48,012 nt of DNA from Lachnospiraceae bacterium (GCA_017461865.1 JAFTVQ010000007.1:1-48012); one strand, 5' to 3'; positions 6,937 through 16,121 are shown, counted from the stretch's first letter. Made by a program: numbers and translations. Notes: generated by a model from the sequence alone, not told the origin.

Positions 6937-9366
6937 ATGAGCGTATGTAACGAAAGCAAACCGTATATTTTTGTCAGTTACTCTCACAGAGATACGGAGA
7001 GAGTGATTGAGATTATGAACCGTCTCCGCAAAGAGGGATACAATGTGTGGTATGACGGCGGTATTGATCCGGGAACCGAATGGGATGAAAATATTGCAAA
7101 ACACGTGCAGGAATGTGCATATTTCATTGCGTTTGTCAGCAACGGATATATCGGATCCAAGAACTGCAAGGATGAGTTAAATTATTCCAGAGATTTGGAT
7201 AAGGATCAGCTTTTGGTATACTTGGAAGATGTGGAACTTCCGGGCGGAATGGCGATGCGTATGAATCGCATCCAAGCTATTTATTGGAGCAAATATAATC
7301 AGGATAATATTGAAGATGCCTATGAAAAACTGTTCAAGGCAAGCGGAATTGAAGTGGCCAAGTTGACGGAGAATGGTCAGCCGGTGGCACAGGAGGAAAT
7401 TAAGCTTCCGGAAAATGTGAAAAAAACTTCCGGGGAGAAAAAGGAAAAGAACAAAAAACCGGTAGGGCTCATTGTTCTTATCAGTGTACTTTTGCTGGTA
7501 GGAATTGTCGGTTTCTTTGCGCTCATCGGTTCAGATAATAAAGAAAAGTATAAAGACCAGTCTTATGAGTGGTATTTGGAAAAAGCGGAGAGAGGCGATG
7601 AGACGGCCATGTACTATTTGGCCGAATGCTACTATGAAGGTATCGGCGTGAAACAGGATGCCATAGAGGCGGTAAAATGGTATCGTAAAGCGGTAGAAGA
7701 GGGTGAAACACAGGCTCTCTACGGTTTAGGCCGCTGTTATGCAGAGGGAGAAGGTGTTGTTCAGAACTACGAGGAAGCAATCAAGTATTTTGAGCAGGCT
7801 ATTGCCGAAGAAGATCCGGAGGGATATTATGGCATGGGATTCTGCTATTATAGTGGAAAAGGTGTAGACCGGGATTATGAAAAGGCAATCCAATACTATG
7901 AAAAAGCTGTCGATGGCGGAAGTATACGTGCAATGTGCGGTATGGGATATTGCTATTATTACGGAAATGGCATCGATCAGGATTATGCGCAGGCAGTTTC
8001 CTGGTTTGAGAAAGCCATTGAAGCCGGAAATACAGATGCCATGAATATGATGGGAATCTGTTATCATGAAGGAAATGGTGTCGATCAGGATTATGCCAAA
8101 GCGGTAGAGTGGTATACGAAGGCAGCAGAAGCCGGCGGAGCGGCGGCTATGTATAATCTGGCAACCCGTTATTACAACGGACAGGGAGTTGATCAGGATT
8201 ATGCCAAAGCGATAGAATGGTATCAGAAAGCAGTAGATGCAGGAAATGTGCGTGCAATGTTCCAATTGGGTTGGTGCTATGAATACGGAACCGGTGTGGA
8301 TCAAGATTATGCCAAAGCGGTAGAGTGGTACCAGGAGGCAGCAGACGGTGGAAATGCAAACGCAATGAATGGTTTGGGTGTCTGTTATGAGAGTGGACAA
8401 GGAGTCGATCAGGATTATGCCAAAGCAATAGAATGGTATCAGAAAGCAGCAGATGCGGGAAATGCAACAGCAAAGTATAATCTTGGAGAATGCTATTATT
8501 ACGGAAATGGTATGGACCAGGATTATGCCAAAGCGGTAGAGTGGTTCCAGAAAGCAGCAGACGGCGGAAATGCAAACGCGATGAATTATTTGGGTGTTTG
8601 CTATGAATACGGAAGAGGCGTTTCCAAGGATTACGCCAAAGCTGTAGAGTGGTATCAGAAAGCAGCAGACGGCGGAAATAACACAGCGATGTGTAATCTT
8701 GGAGCATGTTACTATTATGGAAACAGTGTGGATCAAGATTATGCCAAAGCGGTAGAATGGTTCCAGAAAGCAGCAGATGGCGAAAATGCATCCGCGATGA
8801 GATATTTGGGAGAATGCTATGAAAACGGAAGAGGCGTTTCCAAGGATTACGCCAAAGCTGTAGAGTGGTATCAGAAAGCAGCAGAGGCAGGCAATGCAGT
8901 AGCAATGGGTGATATGGGATATTGCTATTATAACGGAGTGGGAGTTTCCAAGGATTACGTCAAAGCAGCAGAGTGGTATCAAAAAGGTGCGGAAGCAGGT
9001 AATACATATTCGATGAACCAATTGGGATATTGCTATTATAACGGACAGGGAGTCTCTCAGGATTACGGCAAAGCCGTAGAGTGGTATCAAAAAGGCGCGG
9101 ACGGCGGAAATTCAGATGCGATGAATCGTTTAGCAATCTGCTATAAAAACGGAGAAGGCGTAACGCAGGATTATGCCAAAGCAATAGAGTGGTATCAGAA
9201 GGCCGTGGATAAGGGAAATAAATATGCGATGACCAATTTGGGTTATTGTTACGAAAAAGGATTAGGTGTAGATGCAGACCTTGCCAAAGCGGCAGAGTAC
9301 TACCAGATGGCTCTTGATAACGGCTATGAAAAAGCGCAGGAGTATCTCGATAATTTACAGCAGTAA
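6937..9366 (+). CDS. TIR domain - transmembrane helix - Sel1 repeat protein
   Basis: The 809-residue product starts with a TIR domain (about residues 8-140, beginning YIFVSYSHRD). Glu80 in SKNCKDELNYS sits where catalytic NADase TIR domains carry their essential glutamate. A Lys-rich linker leads to one membrane helix at about 176-199. Sixteen consecutive 36-residue Sel1-like (SLR) repeats, residues 223-798, follow. Sel1 repeats form alpha-solenoid protein-binding scaffolds. There is no signal peptide before the TIR domain, so the TIR domain is probably cytoplasmic and the solenoid outside, although the reverse topology is not excluded. Bacterial TIR domains hydrolyse or cyclise NAD in immunity (for example Thoeris). 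The neighbour with RyR and Rossmann domains suggests a functional pair. ATG 6937 is preceded by AAAGGAGAA. Confidence 0.88.
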   Translation: MSVCNESKPYIFVSYSHRDTERVIEIMNRLRKEGYNVWYDGGIDPGTEWDENIAKHVQECAYFIAFVSNGYIGSKNCKDELNYSRDLDKDQLLVYLEDVELPGGMAMRMNRIQAIYWSKYNQDNIEDAYEKLFKASGIEVAKLTENGQPVAQEEIKLPENVKKTSGEKKEKNKKPVGLIVLISVLLLVGIVGFFALIGSDNKEKYKDQSYEWYLEKAERGDETAMYYLAECYYEGIGVKQDAIEAVKWYRKAVEEGETQALYGLGRCYAEGEGVVQNYEEAIKYFEQAIAEEDPEGYYGMGFCYYSGKGVDRDYEKAIQYYEKAVDGGSIRAMCGMGYCYYYGNGIDQDYAQAVSWFEKAIEAGNTDAMNMMGICYHEGNGVDQDYAKAVEWYTKAAEAGGAAAMYNLATRYYNGQGVDQDYAKAIEWYQKAVDAGNVRAMFQLGWCYEYGTGVDQDYAKAVEWYQEAADGGNANAMNGLGVCYESGQGVDQDYAKAIEWYQKAADAGNATAKYNLGECYYYGNGMDQDYAKAVEWFQKAADGGNANAMNYLGVCYEYGRGVSKDYAKAVEWYQKAADGGNNTAMCNLGACYYYGNSVDQDYAKAVEWFQKAADGENASAMRYLGECYENGRGVSKDYAKAVEWYQKAAEAGNAVAMGDMGYCYYNGVGVSKDYVKAAEWYQKGAEAGNTYSMNQLGYCYYNGQGVSQDYGKAVEWYQKGADGGNSDAMNRLAICYKNGEGVTQDYAKAIEWYQKAVDKGNKYAMTNLGYCYEKGLGVDADLAKAAEYYQMALDNGYEKAQEYLDNLQQ
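7603..9330 (+). repeat. Array of sixteen 108-bp Sel1 coding repeats
   Basis: The array has exactly sixteen in-phase 36-codon units. Most carry a CY..G.GV.QDYAKAVEWYQKAA-like core. Units 5-12 share long near-identical DNA stretches, for example around GATTATGCCAAAGCGGTAGA, which points to recent unit duplication or gene conversion. A partial seventeenth unit forms the C-terminus. The array is prone to copy-number change by recombination. Confidence 0.9.
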
Positions 9367-9385
9367 ATGGAATTCAAAATAAATG

Positions 9386-9415
9386 AAAGAGGTTGCCAAA
9401 AGGTAACCTCTTTCT
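9386..9415. terminator. Bidirectional terminator between the TIR gene and degV
   Basis: AAAGAGGTTGCC (9386-9397) and GGTAACCTCTTT (9402-9413) form a 12-bp stem with an AAAA loop. The flanking A and T runs allow it to serve the plus-strand TIR gene and the minus-strand degV gene. Confidence 0.85.
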
Positions 9416-9432
9416 ATATTGAAGATTGTAAA

Positions 9433-10320
9433 TTAATCTACTCTCTCATCGCCCCAGAAGAACAGGACCACGGTTCCCGGGCCGGTGTGGCTTCCGATGA
9501 CGGTACCGATTGTGTTAATTTGGACTTTGCCGTTCATGTTCGGAAATGCAGCTTCTACGATATCAGCAAGAGCTTTTGCGTCGTCGTAGCAGGCAGCATT
9601 GGCAATATAGCATTTCTCACTGTAATTTTCTCTGTCCTGTGCAAGTTCTTTCATTTTGTCGGCAACAGCCTGAAGAACTTTTTTCTTCGTGCGGACTTTC
9701 ATGCGGGGAATCAGTTTTCCTTCCGCATTTAAATTGATGACCGGACAGATACTGAGCATGTTTCCGACAAAACCGGAAGTTTTGGAAACGCGCCCGCCTC
9801 TTACAAGATATTTTAAGTCGGTCGCAATTATCCATGTGTGCATTTTTAGTTTATTGTTCTCAGCCCATTCGGCAAGTGTATCAATATCCATACCTTCGTC
9901 GCGCAGATCCGCGAGCTTATCCATAAGGAGACCGTAACCGGAGCATGCATTCAGCGAGTCGAGTACAATGATTTTGCGGTCCGGGTATTTTTCTGCCAGA
10001 ACATTGCGTGCGACACATGCGGAATTATATACGCCGGAAATTCCGGAGGAAAGTGAAAGATGGAGAATGTCTTTGCCTTCCTTTAAAAACGGTTCAAAAT
10101 ATTCAAGAAATTCATCGACATTGACCTGTGAAGTCTTTGTGTCAGAACCGTTTTCCATCGCTTTATAAAATTCGTCAAAAGAAATACTTTTTCCCAAATC
10201 ATCCGGATATACTTTGTCATCCAATTGAAAATGGAAGCAGACGTAATGAATGTCTCTCGCATCAAACTGCTCCTGTGTCAAGTCTGCGGTAGAGCAGCAG
10301 CTTAAAATGTAGTTACTCAT
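9433..10320 (-). CDS. DegV family fatty-acid-binding protein (second copy)
   Basis: The 295-residue product starts SNYILSCCSTADLTQEQFDA and carries the DegV motifs SSGISGVYNSA and the C-terminal GSHTGPGTVVLFFWG. DegV (FakB-type) proteins bind a long-chain fatty acid and present it to the kinase FakA for phosphorylation and phospholipid synthesis. No fakA is in the window. It lies 44 bases downstream of a close paralogue with the same N- and C-terminal motifs, so the two arose by tandem duplication. They may differ in preference for saturated or unsaturated acids, as known for FakB pairs, but this cannot be read here. Confidence 0.9.
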   Translation of the reverse strand: MSNYILSCCSTADLTQEQFDARDIHYVCFHFQLDDKVYPDDLGKSISFDEFYKAMENGSDTKTSQVNVDEFLEYFEPFLKEGKDILHLSLSSGISGVYNSACVARNVLAEKYPDRKIIVLDSLNACSGYGLLMDKLADLRDEGMDIDTLAEWAENNKLKMHTWIIATDLKYLVRGGRVSKTSGFVGNMLSICPVINLNAEGKLIPRMKVRTKKKVLQAVADKMKELAQDRENYSEKCYIANAACYDDAKALADIVEAAFPNMNGKVQINTIGTVIGSHTGPGTVVLFFWGDERVD

Positions 10321-10364
10321 AAAAATTCAGCCTTTCTGTGTGCAATAATGAATTTAAAGGTTGT

Positions 10365-11252
10365 TTAGTTAACTCTTTTGTCGCCCCAGAAAAAGAGTGC
10401 CACGGTTCCGGGACCGGTGTGACTTCCGATGACGGTACCGATGGAATAGATTTCTACTTTGCCGTTCAGTTTCGGGAATGATTCTTCAATAATATCCGCA
10501 ACGGCTCTTGCATCTTCATAGCAGGCAGAGTGGGAAATGTAACATTTTCCGTTATAGTCTGTGCCGTTTTCTGCATGTTCAATCATTTTGTCTGCAATTG
10601 CGCGGATGACTTTTTTCTTTGTACGGATTTTATATCTCGGAATAAGTTTTCCTTCAAAGGAAACATTTAAAAGCGGACAAATATTAAGCATATTTCCGAC
10701 AAATCCTGAAGTTTTGGAAACGCGACCGCCTTTGACAAAAAAAGTCAGATCAGAAGAGAAGAACCAATGATGTAGGTTCAGTAAATGCTCCTCCGTCCAT
10801 TTTGCAAGCGAGTCAATATCCATTCCTTCGTCTCGAAGGTCTGCGAGTTTGTCCATGAGCAGACCATATCCGGAAGCGGCGGCTAACGAATCGATAATGT
10901 ATATTTTTCGATCCGGGTATTGCTCGGCTAACTCTTCGGCCGCAAGTCTTGCAGAGTTGAAGACGCCGGAAATGCCGGAAGAGAGAGTAAGATGTAAGAC
11001 ATCCTTTTCTTCTTTTAAAAATACTTCAAAGTACTCTTTGAATTCTTCTGTGTTTATTTGAGAAGTTTTCGTGTCGGCACCGTCCGTCATCGCCTGGTAG
11101 AAATCCGAAAAAGAGATACTTTTTCCGAGATCGTCCGGATACTGCTTCCCGTCCAATTCAAAATGAAAGCAAATGTAATGTATATCTCTGCTTTCAAATT
11201 GTTCATTGGTAAGATCTGCCGTAGAGCAGCAGCTTAAAATATAGTTACTCAT
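10365..11252 (-). CDS. DegV family fatty-acid-binding protein (first copy)
   Basis: This 295-residue DegV protein has the same length and start (SNYILSCCSTADLTNEQFES) as its downstream neighbour, and carries SSGISGVFNSA and GSHTGPGTVALFFWG. The family binds fatty acids for the FakA kinase in the cytoplasm. It is the promoter-proximal gene of a two-gene minus-strand unit. AAAGGA sits upstream of the ATG at 11252, and a sigma-A-like promoter with a small hairpin precedes it. Divergence in the middle third (residues about 120-200) suggests the two copies bind different ligands; this is inference. Confidence 0.9.
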   Translation of the reverse strand: MSNYILSCCSTADLTNEQFESRDIHYICFHFELDGKQYPDDLGKSISFSDFYQAMTDGADTKTSQINTEEFKEYFEVFLKEEKDVLHLTLSSGISGVFNSARLAAEELAEQYPDRKIYIIDSLAAASGYGLLMDKLADLRDEGMDIDSLAKWTEEHLLNLHHWFFSSDLTFFVKGGRVSKTSGFVGNMLNICPLLNVSFEGKLIPRYKIRTKKKVIRAIADKMIEHAENGTDYNGKCYISHSACYEDARAVADIIEESFPKLNGKVEIYSIGTVIGSHTGPGTVALFFWGDKRVN

Positions 11253-11276
11253 GGCTATCTATCCTTTCTGCAACAT

Positions 11277-11293
11277 GTAGTTTGAAAAACTAC
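11277..11293. promoter_or_regulatory. Small hairpin/palindrome in the degV leader
   Basis: GTAGTTT and AAACTAC form a perfect 7-bp inverted repeat with a 3-base spacer. It lies just downstream of the predicted transcription start of the minus-strand degV pair. It could be an operator or a leader hairpin. It resembles a FabT-type palindrome but is four bases shorter. Confidence 0.35.
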
Positions 11294-11304
11294 GTCATGC
11301 ATCT

Positions 11305-11333
11305 ATAGTATTACTTTTTCCGCGTTTCGTCAA
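11305..11333 (-). promoter_or_regulatory. Predicted sigma-A promoter for the degV pair
   Basis: On the minus strand TTGACG (11333-11328) and TACTAT (11310-11305) are separated by 17 bases. Confidence 0.6.
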
Positions 11334-11475
11334 TACAAACCCAATAAAAACAAGCGAGATTTTCAAAGTAAATGCAATGAAAAAAAGGATAATTAATTGG
11401 TGGAAAATACTTGACTATATATATATATAATTATTTTGTCAAAATTTGGAAAAAGTAGTTAAAAGGAGGAAAAAA

Positions 11476-12408
11476 ATGTTTTGTACAAAATGCGGAAATG
11501 AACTGGAGGACAACGTAAGGTTTTGTGATAAATGCGGAAATCCTGTTTCGACAGAAGAGGTAAGCGAGGTAGCAGCTGAACCAAATGCAATAAATAATGT
11601 AAAGTCAGCAGATGGCGCAAAGGTTATTTTGGATATGTTGATGAAAAACAAAAAGTTGATGGGTATTGTCTTAGGTGCAGTAGTTGTTGTTTTGATGCTT
11701 ATTATCGGTATTGGAGTGCTGTCAGGTGGTAAAGACGGTGAAGGTGGAAGTTTGTTATCTGTGTCAGAAAGTGAAGAATCAAAAGCATTAAAAACAGCTT
11801 TAAAATTTAGTGGAGTCGGAGATGTTGTAACTTATGGTGCGTGGGAAGGTACGCCGTGTGAATGGATTATATTGAATAACGATGGAGGCAGAGCATTGCT
11901 TTTAAGTAAAACTCCTCTGGAAAATAGAGCATGGGATTCAAAAGGCGATCCGGTATCTTGGGAAGACTCAGAAATAAGAGCGTATTTAAATGAAGAGATG
12001 ATAGATAAATTATTTACTGAGGGAGAGAAGCAGGCTCTTTGTGAGGCAGAAATACACAATCCTTCCGGTGAAGATTTTTATGCGGAATTTACCAATACTC
12101 AGTATTATGATAGTGATCAGCCACTTTCTACGGCTGATACAAAAGATAGATTGTTTTTATTGAGCTGGAAAGAAGCAATTGAGTACTGCGGACCGGTTTC
12201 AAATTGGGAACAAAGCGGAGTTGTTCATGCACAGCTTGGAAGTATCGTAGCATTGGGAGATTTCTGTCCAATCAATAAATGGTGGCTCCGTTCACCGGAT
12301 GCAATAAATATGGCTTTATCCGTGGATAATATGTTTGGAAATGATGTTTGTACCACACAAATTCAATCTCAAATCGGTGTCCGTCCCGCGTTCTATGTAG
12401 AGTATTAA
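11476..12408 (+). CDS. Zinc-ribbon, single-pass membrane protein with DUF6273 domain
   Basis: The 310-residue product starts with a two-CxxC zinc ribbon (FCTKCGNELEDNVRFCDKCG). A membrane helix follows at about residues 56-78, and then a DUF6273 domain recognisable from VTYGAWEG..CEWIIL, WWLRSP and the terminal GVRPAFYV. DUF6273 is frequent in Lachnospiraceae surface proteins and has no assigned function. By topology the zinc ribbon is probably cytoplasmic and DUF6273 outside. ATG 11476 is preceded by AAAGGAGGA; the longer frame from 11446 has no ribosome binding site. The next gene has the same zinc-ribbon/membrane-helix start, so the two are likely co-transcribed. Confidence 0.8.
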   Translation: MFCTKCGNELEDNVRFCDKCGNPVSTEEVSEVAAEPNAINNVKSADGAKVILDMLMKNKKLMGIVLGAVVVVLMLIIGIGVLSGGKDGEGGSLLSVSESEESKALKTALKFSGVGDVVTYGAWEGTPCEWIILNNDGGRALLLSKTPLENRAWDSKGDPVSWEDSEIRAYLNEEMIDKLFTEGEKQALCEAEIHNPSGEDFYAEFTNTQYYDSDQPLSTADTKDRLFLLSWKEAIEYCGPVSNWEQSGVVHAQLGSIVALGDFCPINKWWLRSPDAINMALSVDNMFGNDVCTTQIQSQIGVRPAFYVEY

Positions 12409-12437
12409 CCTGAGAATTATTTATGAGGAAATGAGAT

Positions 12438-13553
12438 ATGTTTTGTAAAAATTGCGGAACACAAATAAAAGATGAAGCGGTGTTTTGTTCGGCATGCGGC
12501 TGTGCTGTAAAATCAAAAGGAGAAGAACAGCGGTCGGTAGGTGTCAGAAATGATATAAAGATTGCCTCGAACAACGTGCCGAAGATAGGGATTGGTACTA
12601 TTTTAATAGGGGGATTATTGGCTGTTTTGGCAGTCATCGGAATTATTATTATAGTATTGTTTTGCAATGCCTCAAATGAAAAAAAACTTGAAAAGATGGA
12701 TAACAAGATTGCAGCCATAGATTTTAATGATCTATATACCTATGAGGAAGATATTATTGAAATGTATGAGAAATTTTCTTCATTGTCGAAAGAAGATCAG
12801 GCTAAAATTGAAAACGGCGAATCGCTTGAATACGCATATTCACAGGTTGAGTTGATTGTTGCAGAACGGGAAGAAAAAGTAGATTACATAGAAAGCCTGA
12901 TTGACAATCTTGATACTTCAGATTGGCTGACAGGGGCGAGAAATGTTGGTGACGTAATAAAGCGGTATGGCATGCTGGATGAGAAGTCACAGGCGTGCGT
13001 GGAAAATTATGATAAATTAGAGGATGCACGCGAATATATAGAGGAAAATGCGATATATATTACGGAAGAAAATTACCTTGACTTCTTTATTATTAAATAT
13101 TCCATGGGTCCCTTTACCAATTATGGTATCGGAGATGTAACTGTACTTGACGGATATTATGTGGATTATGATAAAAATCTATGGGGAGATTATTATAAAA
13201 AAGTAACTCCGCATTATAAAACGGAAAGTTATAATGATTACGCAAATTTAGTATATGTGCATGTTATTCCGAAATATCCGGAATTGACAAGTACTTTGAA
13301 TTTTTATATCAATTTGCATCAATCTTACTATAAGAAGGGTTTTTTTTCTTCGTCTGGAGAGAGGCGCGAGTATGCATACCAGGATGCAAATATTTCCTAC
13401 AATTCTTTAGAGGGTGTGGGCGAATATTTGATTCGTGTGGAAGATGTGAATGGAGTAGTTAAAAATGGTGGTGAATACAAGCTGGAAATGTTGAGAGTTT
13501 CGGAAATCGAAATATCGGATATATCCGGAAAGATATCGTGTTTCTATCAATAA
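12438..13553 (+). CDS. Zinc-ribbon, single-pass membrane protein of unknown function
   Basis: The 371-residue product begins FCKNCGTQIKDEAVFCSACG, a zinc ribbon like that of the preceding gene. A membrane helix lies at about residues 54-75. A largely helical, acidic region (about 78-200) follows, and the C-terminal half is rich in Tyr and beta-prone and matches no domain I recognise. It lies 29 bases after the DUF6273 gene and ends in a strong terminator. The repeated architecture suggests both proteins are anchored sensors or structural envelope proteins; no function is claimed. Confidence 0.75.
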   Translation: MFCKNCGTQIKDEAVFCSACGCAVKSKGEEQRSVGVRNDIKIASNNVPKIGIGTILIGGLLAVLAVIGIIIIVLFCNASNEKKLEKMDNKIAAIDFNDLYTYEEDIIEMYEKFSSLSKEDQAKIENGESLEYAYSQVELIVAEREEKVDYIESLIDNLDTSDWLTGARNVGDVIKRYGMLDEKSQACVENYDKLEDAREYIEENAIYITEENYLDFFIIKYSMGPFTNYGIGDVTVLDGYYVDYDKNLWGDYYKKVTPHYKTESYNDYANLVYVHVIPKYPELTSTLNFYINLHQSYYKKGFFSSSGERREYAYQDANISYNSLEGVGEYLIRVEDVNGVVKNGGEYKLEMLRVSEIEISDISGKISCFYQ

Positions 13554-13560
13554 AAATTAA

Positions 13561-13588
13561 AGGGCTGGCGATTTTGCCGGCCCTTTTT
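13561..13588 (+). terminator. Terminator after the zinc-ribbon gene pair
   Basis: AGGGCTGGC pairs with GCCGGCCCT around a GATTTT loop and is followed by a T run. Confidence 0.85.
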
Positions 13589-13667
13589 GTCAGAGTTATT
13601 GCAGATAAAGCAAATCCGTGCTAAACTTTTATTCGGAAAAGAAACGTAAACGGCGAAGGAGGAAATT

Positions 13668-15971
13668 ATGATTAAGTTATATGATGGCGGAGCCTATCTG
13701 GTAAACGGTACGGAAATTATCCCGGATGGCGGCGAAGCGCTTACAGCGGTTAAGTCAAAGACCGGAAAAGATATGACCCGGCAGGAAGCTGCAAAGCAGA
13801 CGATTGCTTACGGTATTTTGGAAGAGCACAACACTTCCGGCAATATGGAAAAGTTAAAAATTAAATTTGATAAATTGACTTCTCATGATATTACATTTGT
13901 AGGTATCATCCAGACGGCAAGAGCTTCAGGACTTGAGAAGTTCCCGATTCCTTATGTTCTGACAAACTGTCACAATTCCCTTTGTGCAGTCGGCGGAACA
14001 ATCAACGAGGATGACCACATGTTTGGTCTGACCTGTGCTAAGAAATACGGCGGTGTGTATGTTCCGCCTCACCAGGCAGTTATCCATCAGTTTGCCCGTG
14101 AGATGCTTGCAGGCGGCGGTAAGATGATTCTCGGTTCTGATTCCCACACACGTTACGGAGCGCTCGGAACCATGGCGATGGGAGAAGGCGGTCCGGAGCT
14201 TGTAAAACAGCTTCTTTGCCAGACTTATGATATTAATATGCCGGGTGTTGTCTGCGTGTATCTGAAAGGTGAGCCTGTAATGGGTGTCGGTCCGCAGGAC
14301 GTGGCACTTGCTATTATCGGCGCAGTGTTCGGCAACGGTTATGTGAAGAATAAGGTTATGGAATTTGTGGGACCGGGTGTATCTTCCCTTTCTGCAGACT
14401 TCCGTATCGGTATCGATGTAATGACAACGGAGACAACCTGTCTTTCTTCTATTTGGAGAACCGATGACGAAATCAAAGATTTCTATGATATCCACGGCAG
14501 AAGCGAAGAATACAAAGAGCTGAATCCGGGTGAGGTTGCTTACTATGACGGCGTCATCGAAATTGATCTTTCCAAGATTCGTCCGATGATTGCAATGCCG
14601 TTCCACCCGAGCAATACATACACCATTGAAGAACTCAATGCAAATCTCACAGATATCCTTCACGATGTAGAAAAACGTGCATCAGTCAGCCTTGACAATG
14701 CAGTTCCTTATTCTCTTCAGGATAAAGTTGTGAACGGCAAATTTATGGTAGATCAGGGTATCATCGCAGGTTGTGCCGGCGGTGGTTTTGAAAATATTTG
14801 TGCAGCAGCTGATATCTTAAAAGGAAAATATATCGGCTCTGACGGATTTACTTTGAGTGTATATCCGGCATCCATGCCTGTTTATATGGAACTTATCAAA
14901 AACGGATGTGCAGCGACAATCATGGAGACGGGTGCAATTATGAAGACTGCATTCTGCGGACCGTGCTTCGGCGCAGGAGATACTCCGGCAAACAATGCGT
15001 TCAGTATCCGTCATTCCACACGTAACTTCCCGAATCGTGAAGGTTCTAAGCTTCAGAACGGACAGATTTCATCGGTTGCTCTTATGGATGCCCGTTCTAT
15101 CGCGGCAACGGCAGCAAATAAGGGTCAGTTGACTGCAGCTACCGAATTTGACGGTGAAATCGGCAAATACAAATATCACTACGATGCTAATATTTACGCT
15201 AACCGCGTATTTGATTCCAAGGGCGTGGCAGATCCGAGTGTAGAGATCCAGTTTGGTCCGAACATCAAGGATTGGCCGGCTATGGTTGCACTGACAGATA
15301 ATCTTGTGCTCAAAGTGGTTTCCGAGATTCATGATCCGGTTACGACAACCGACGAGCTTATCCCGTCCGGTGAGACATCTTCTTACCGTTCTAATCCATT
15401 GGGACTTGCTGAGTTTACACTTTCCAGAAAAGATCCGCAGTATGTAGGCAGGGCAAAAGAAGTTCAGGCAGCAGAAAAGGCAAGAGAGGCTATGATTGCA
15501 GGAGAAGCAACCGAGAAACCTTGTCAGATTCTTCCGGAGATTAAACCGGTGATGGATAAGATCAAAGAAAGTTTCCCTGAGCTTACTCATGAAACATTCG
15601 GTATTGGTTCTACCATCTTTGCAGTTAAGCCGGGTGACGGTTCTGCCCGTGAGCAGGCAGCAAGCTGTCAGAAGGTACTCGGCGGATGGGCAAACATTGC
15701 CAACGAGTATGCAACAAAGAGATATCGTTCCAACCTCATCAACTGGGGTATGCTTCCGTTCATTATTCCGGAAGGCGAGCTTCCGTTTGAAAATCTGGAT
15801 TATATCTTCATTCCGGACATTAAGAAGGCAGTGGAAGAGAAGTGGGATGAGATTAAGGCTTACGTTGTAAAAGATGAGCTGGTTGAGTTTACAATGACTC
15901 TCGGCGGGCTGACAGATGAAGAGAGAGAGATTATCCTGAAAGGTTGTCTTATCAACTACAATAGAATTTAA
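13668..15971 (+). CDS. Aconitase-family hydratase
   Basis: The 767-residue cytoplasmic enzyme belongs to the aconitase superfamily, which isomerises citrate to isocitrate or related acids with a [4Fe-4S] cluster. Candidate cluster ligands are Cys369 (AGCAGG), Cys430 and Cys433 ([10 protein letters not shown]). The substrate-loop motif [19 protein letters not shown] is present. A C-terminal swivel domain follows after about residue 590. The exact substrate (citrate, homocitrate or a related acid) is not certain; in Clostridia this clade is often annotated only as hydratase. The gene is monocistronic, with AAGGAGG before the ATG and a strong terminator after it. No citrate synthase or isocitrate dehydrogenase is nearby. 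Confidence 0.85.
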   Translation: MIKLYDGGAYLVNGTEIIPDGGEALTAVKSKTGKDMTRQEAAKQTIAYGILEEHNTSGNMEKLKIKFDKLTSHDITFVGIIQTARASGLEKFPIPYVLTNCHNSLCAVGGTINEDDHMFGLTCAKKYGGVYVPPHQAVIHQFAREMLAGGGKMILGSDSHTRYGALGTMAMGEGGPELVKQLLCQTYDINMPGVVCVYLKGEPVMGVGPQDVALAIIGAVFGNGYVKNKVMEFVGPGVSSLSADFRIGIDVMTTETTCLSSIWRTDDEIKDFYDIHGRSEEYKELNPGEVAYYDGVIEIDLSKIRPMIAMPFHPSNTYTIEELNANLTDILHDVEKRASVSLDNAVPYSLQDKVVNGKFMVDQGIIAGCAGGGFENICAAADILKGKYIGSDGFTLSVYPASMPVYMELIKNGCAATIMETGAIMKTAFCGPCFGAGDTPANNAFSIRHSTRNFPNREGSKLQNGQISSVALMDARSIAATAANKGQLTAATEFDGEIGKYKYHYDANIYANRVFDSKGVADPSVEIQFGPNIKDWPAMVALTDNLVLKVVSEIHDPVTTTDELIPSGETSSYRSNPLGLAEFTLSRKDPQYVGRAKEVQAAEKAREAMIAGEATEKPCQILPEIKPVMDKIKESFPELTHETFGIGSTIFAVKPGDGSAREQAASCQKVLGGWANIANEYATKRYRSNLINWGMLPFIIPEGELPFENLDYIFIPDIKKAVEEKWDEIKAYVVKDELVEFTMTLGGLTDEEREIILKGCLINYNRI

Positions 15972-15983
15972 AAAAGTATAATT

Positions 15984-16014
15984 GCCGACAGATGTCAATC
16001 TGTCGGCAGTTTTT
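15984..16014 (+). terminator. Terminator after the aconitase-family gene
   Basis: GCCGACAGAT and ATCTGTCGGC form a perfect 10-bp stem with a GTCA loop, followed by AGTTTTT. Confidence 0.92.
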
Positions 16015-16050
16015 ATGCATTTTTTGATTTCGTGCAATCTCCTTTTTTAG

Positions 16051-16079
16051 TTGAAAATGTTTGTCTAAGTGCATATAAT
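16051..16079 (+). promoter_or_regulatory. Predicted strong sigma-A promoter of the Mur-ligase/Ddl/VanX operon
   Basis: TTGAAA at 16051-16056 and a perfect TATAAT at 16074-16079 are 17 bases apart. The promoter lies inside the longest reading frame (from 16032), which rules out that upstream start. Confidence 0.75.
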
Positions 16080-16121
16080 ATAAAAGTATGGGAGGATAGG
16101 GATACATTCCCTTATATTTTT

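Noticed and set aside
7726..9090. Long minus-strand open frame (454 codons) across the Sel1 repeats
   Set aside because: It is an antisense shadow of the repeat array: the same 36-codon period appears, no ribosome binding site precedes it and its composition is implausible for a real protein.
4981..9366. Classical Thoeris system
   Set aside because: Thoeris pairs a TIR protein with ThsA carrying SIR2 and SLOG domains; neither is seen. The pair here has RyR and Rossmann domains in a membrane protein.
11277..11293. FabT-type fatty-acid operator before the degV pair
   Set aside because: The palindrome AGTTT-GAA-AAACT shares the half-site look but is 4 bases shorter than the FabT site, so half-site spacing would be wrong. 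Kept only as an unspecific hairpin.
11411..11442. TTGACT followed by a TA repeat upstream of the DUF6273 gene as a promoter
   Set aside because: No -10 element sits at 16-18 bases from TTGACT; the TATAAT within the TA run is only 9 bases away. The region may still melt easily, but no specific promoter is supported.
15069..16037. Minus-strand open frame of 322 codons opposite the aconitase-family gene
   Set aside because: Antisense to a clear core enzyme, crosses its terminator, and encodes a Cys- and Asn-rich sequence without motifs.
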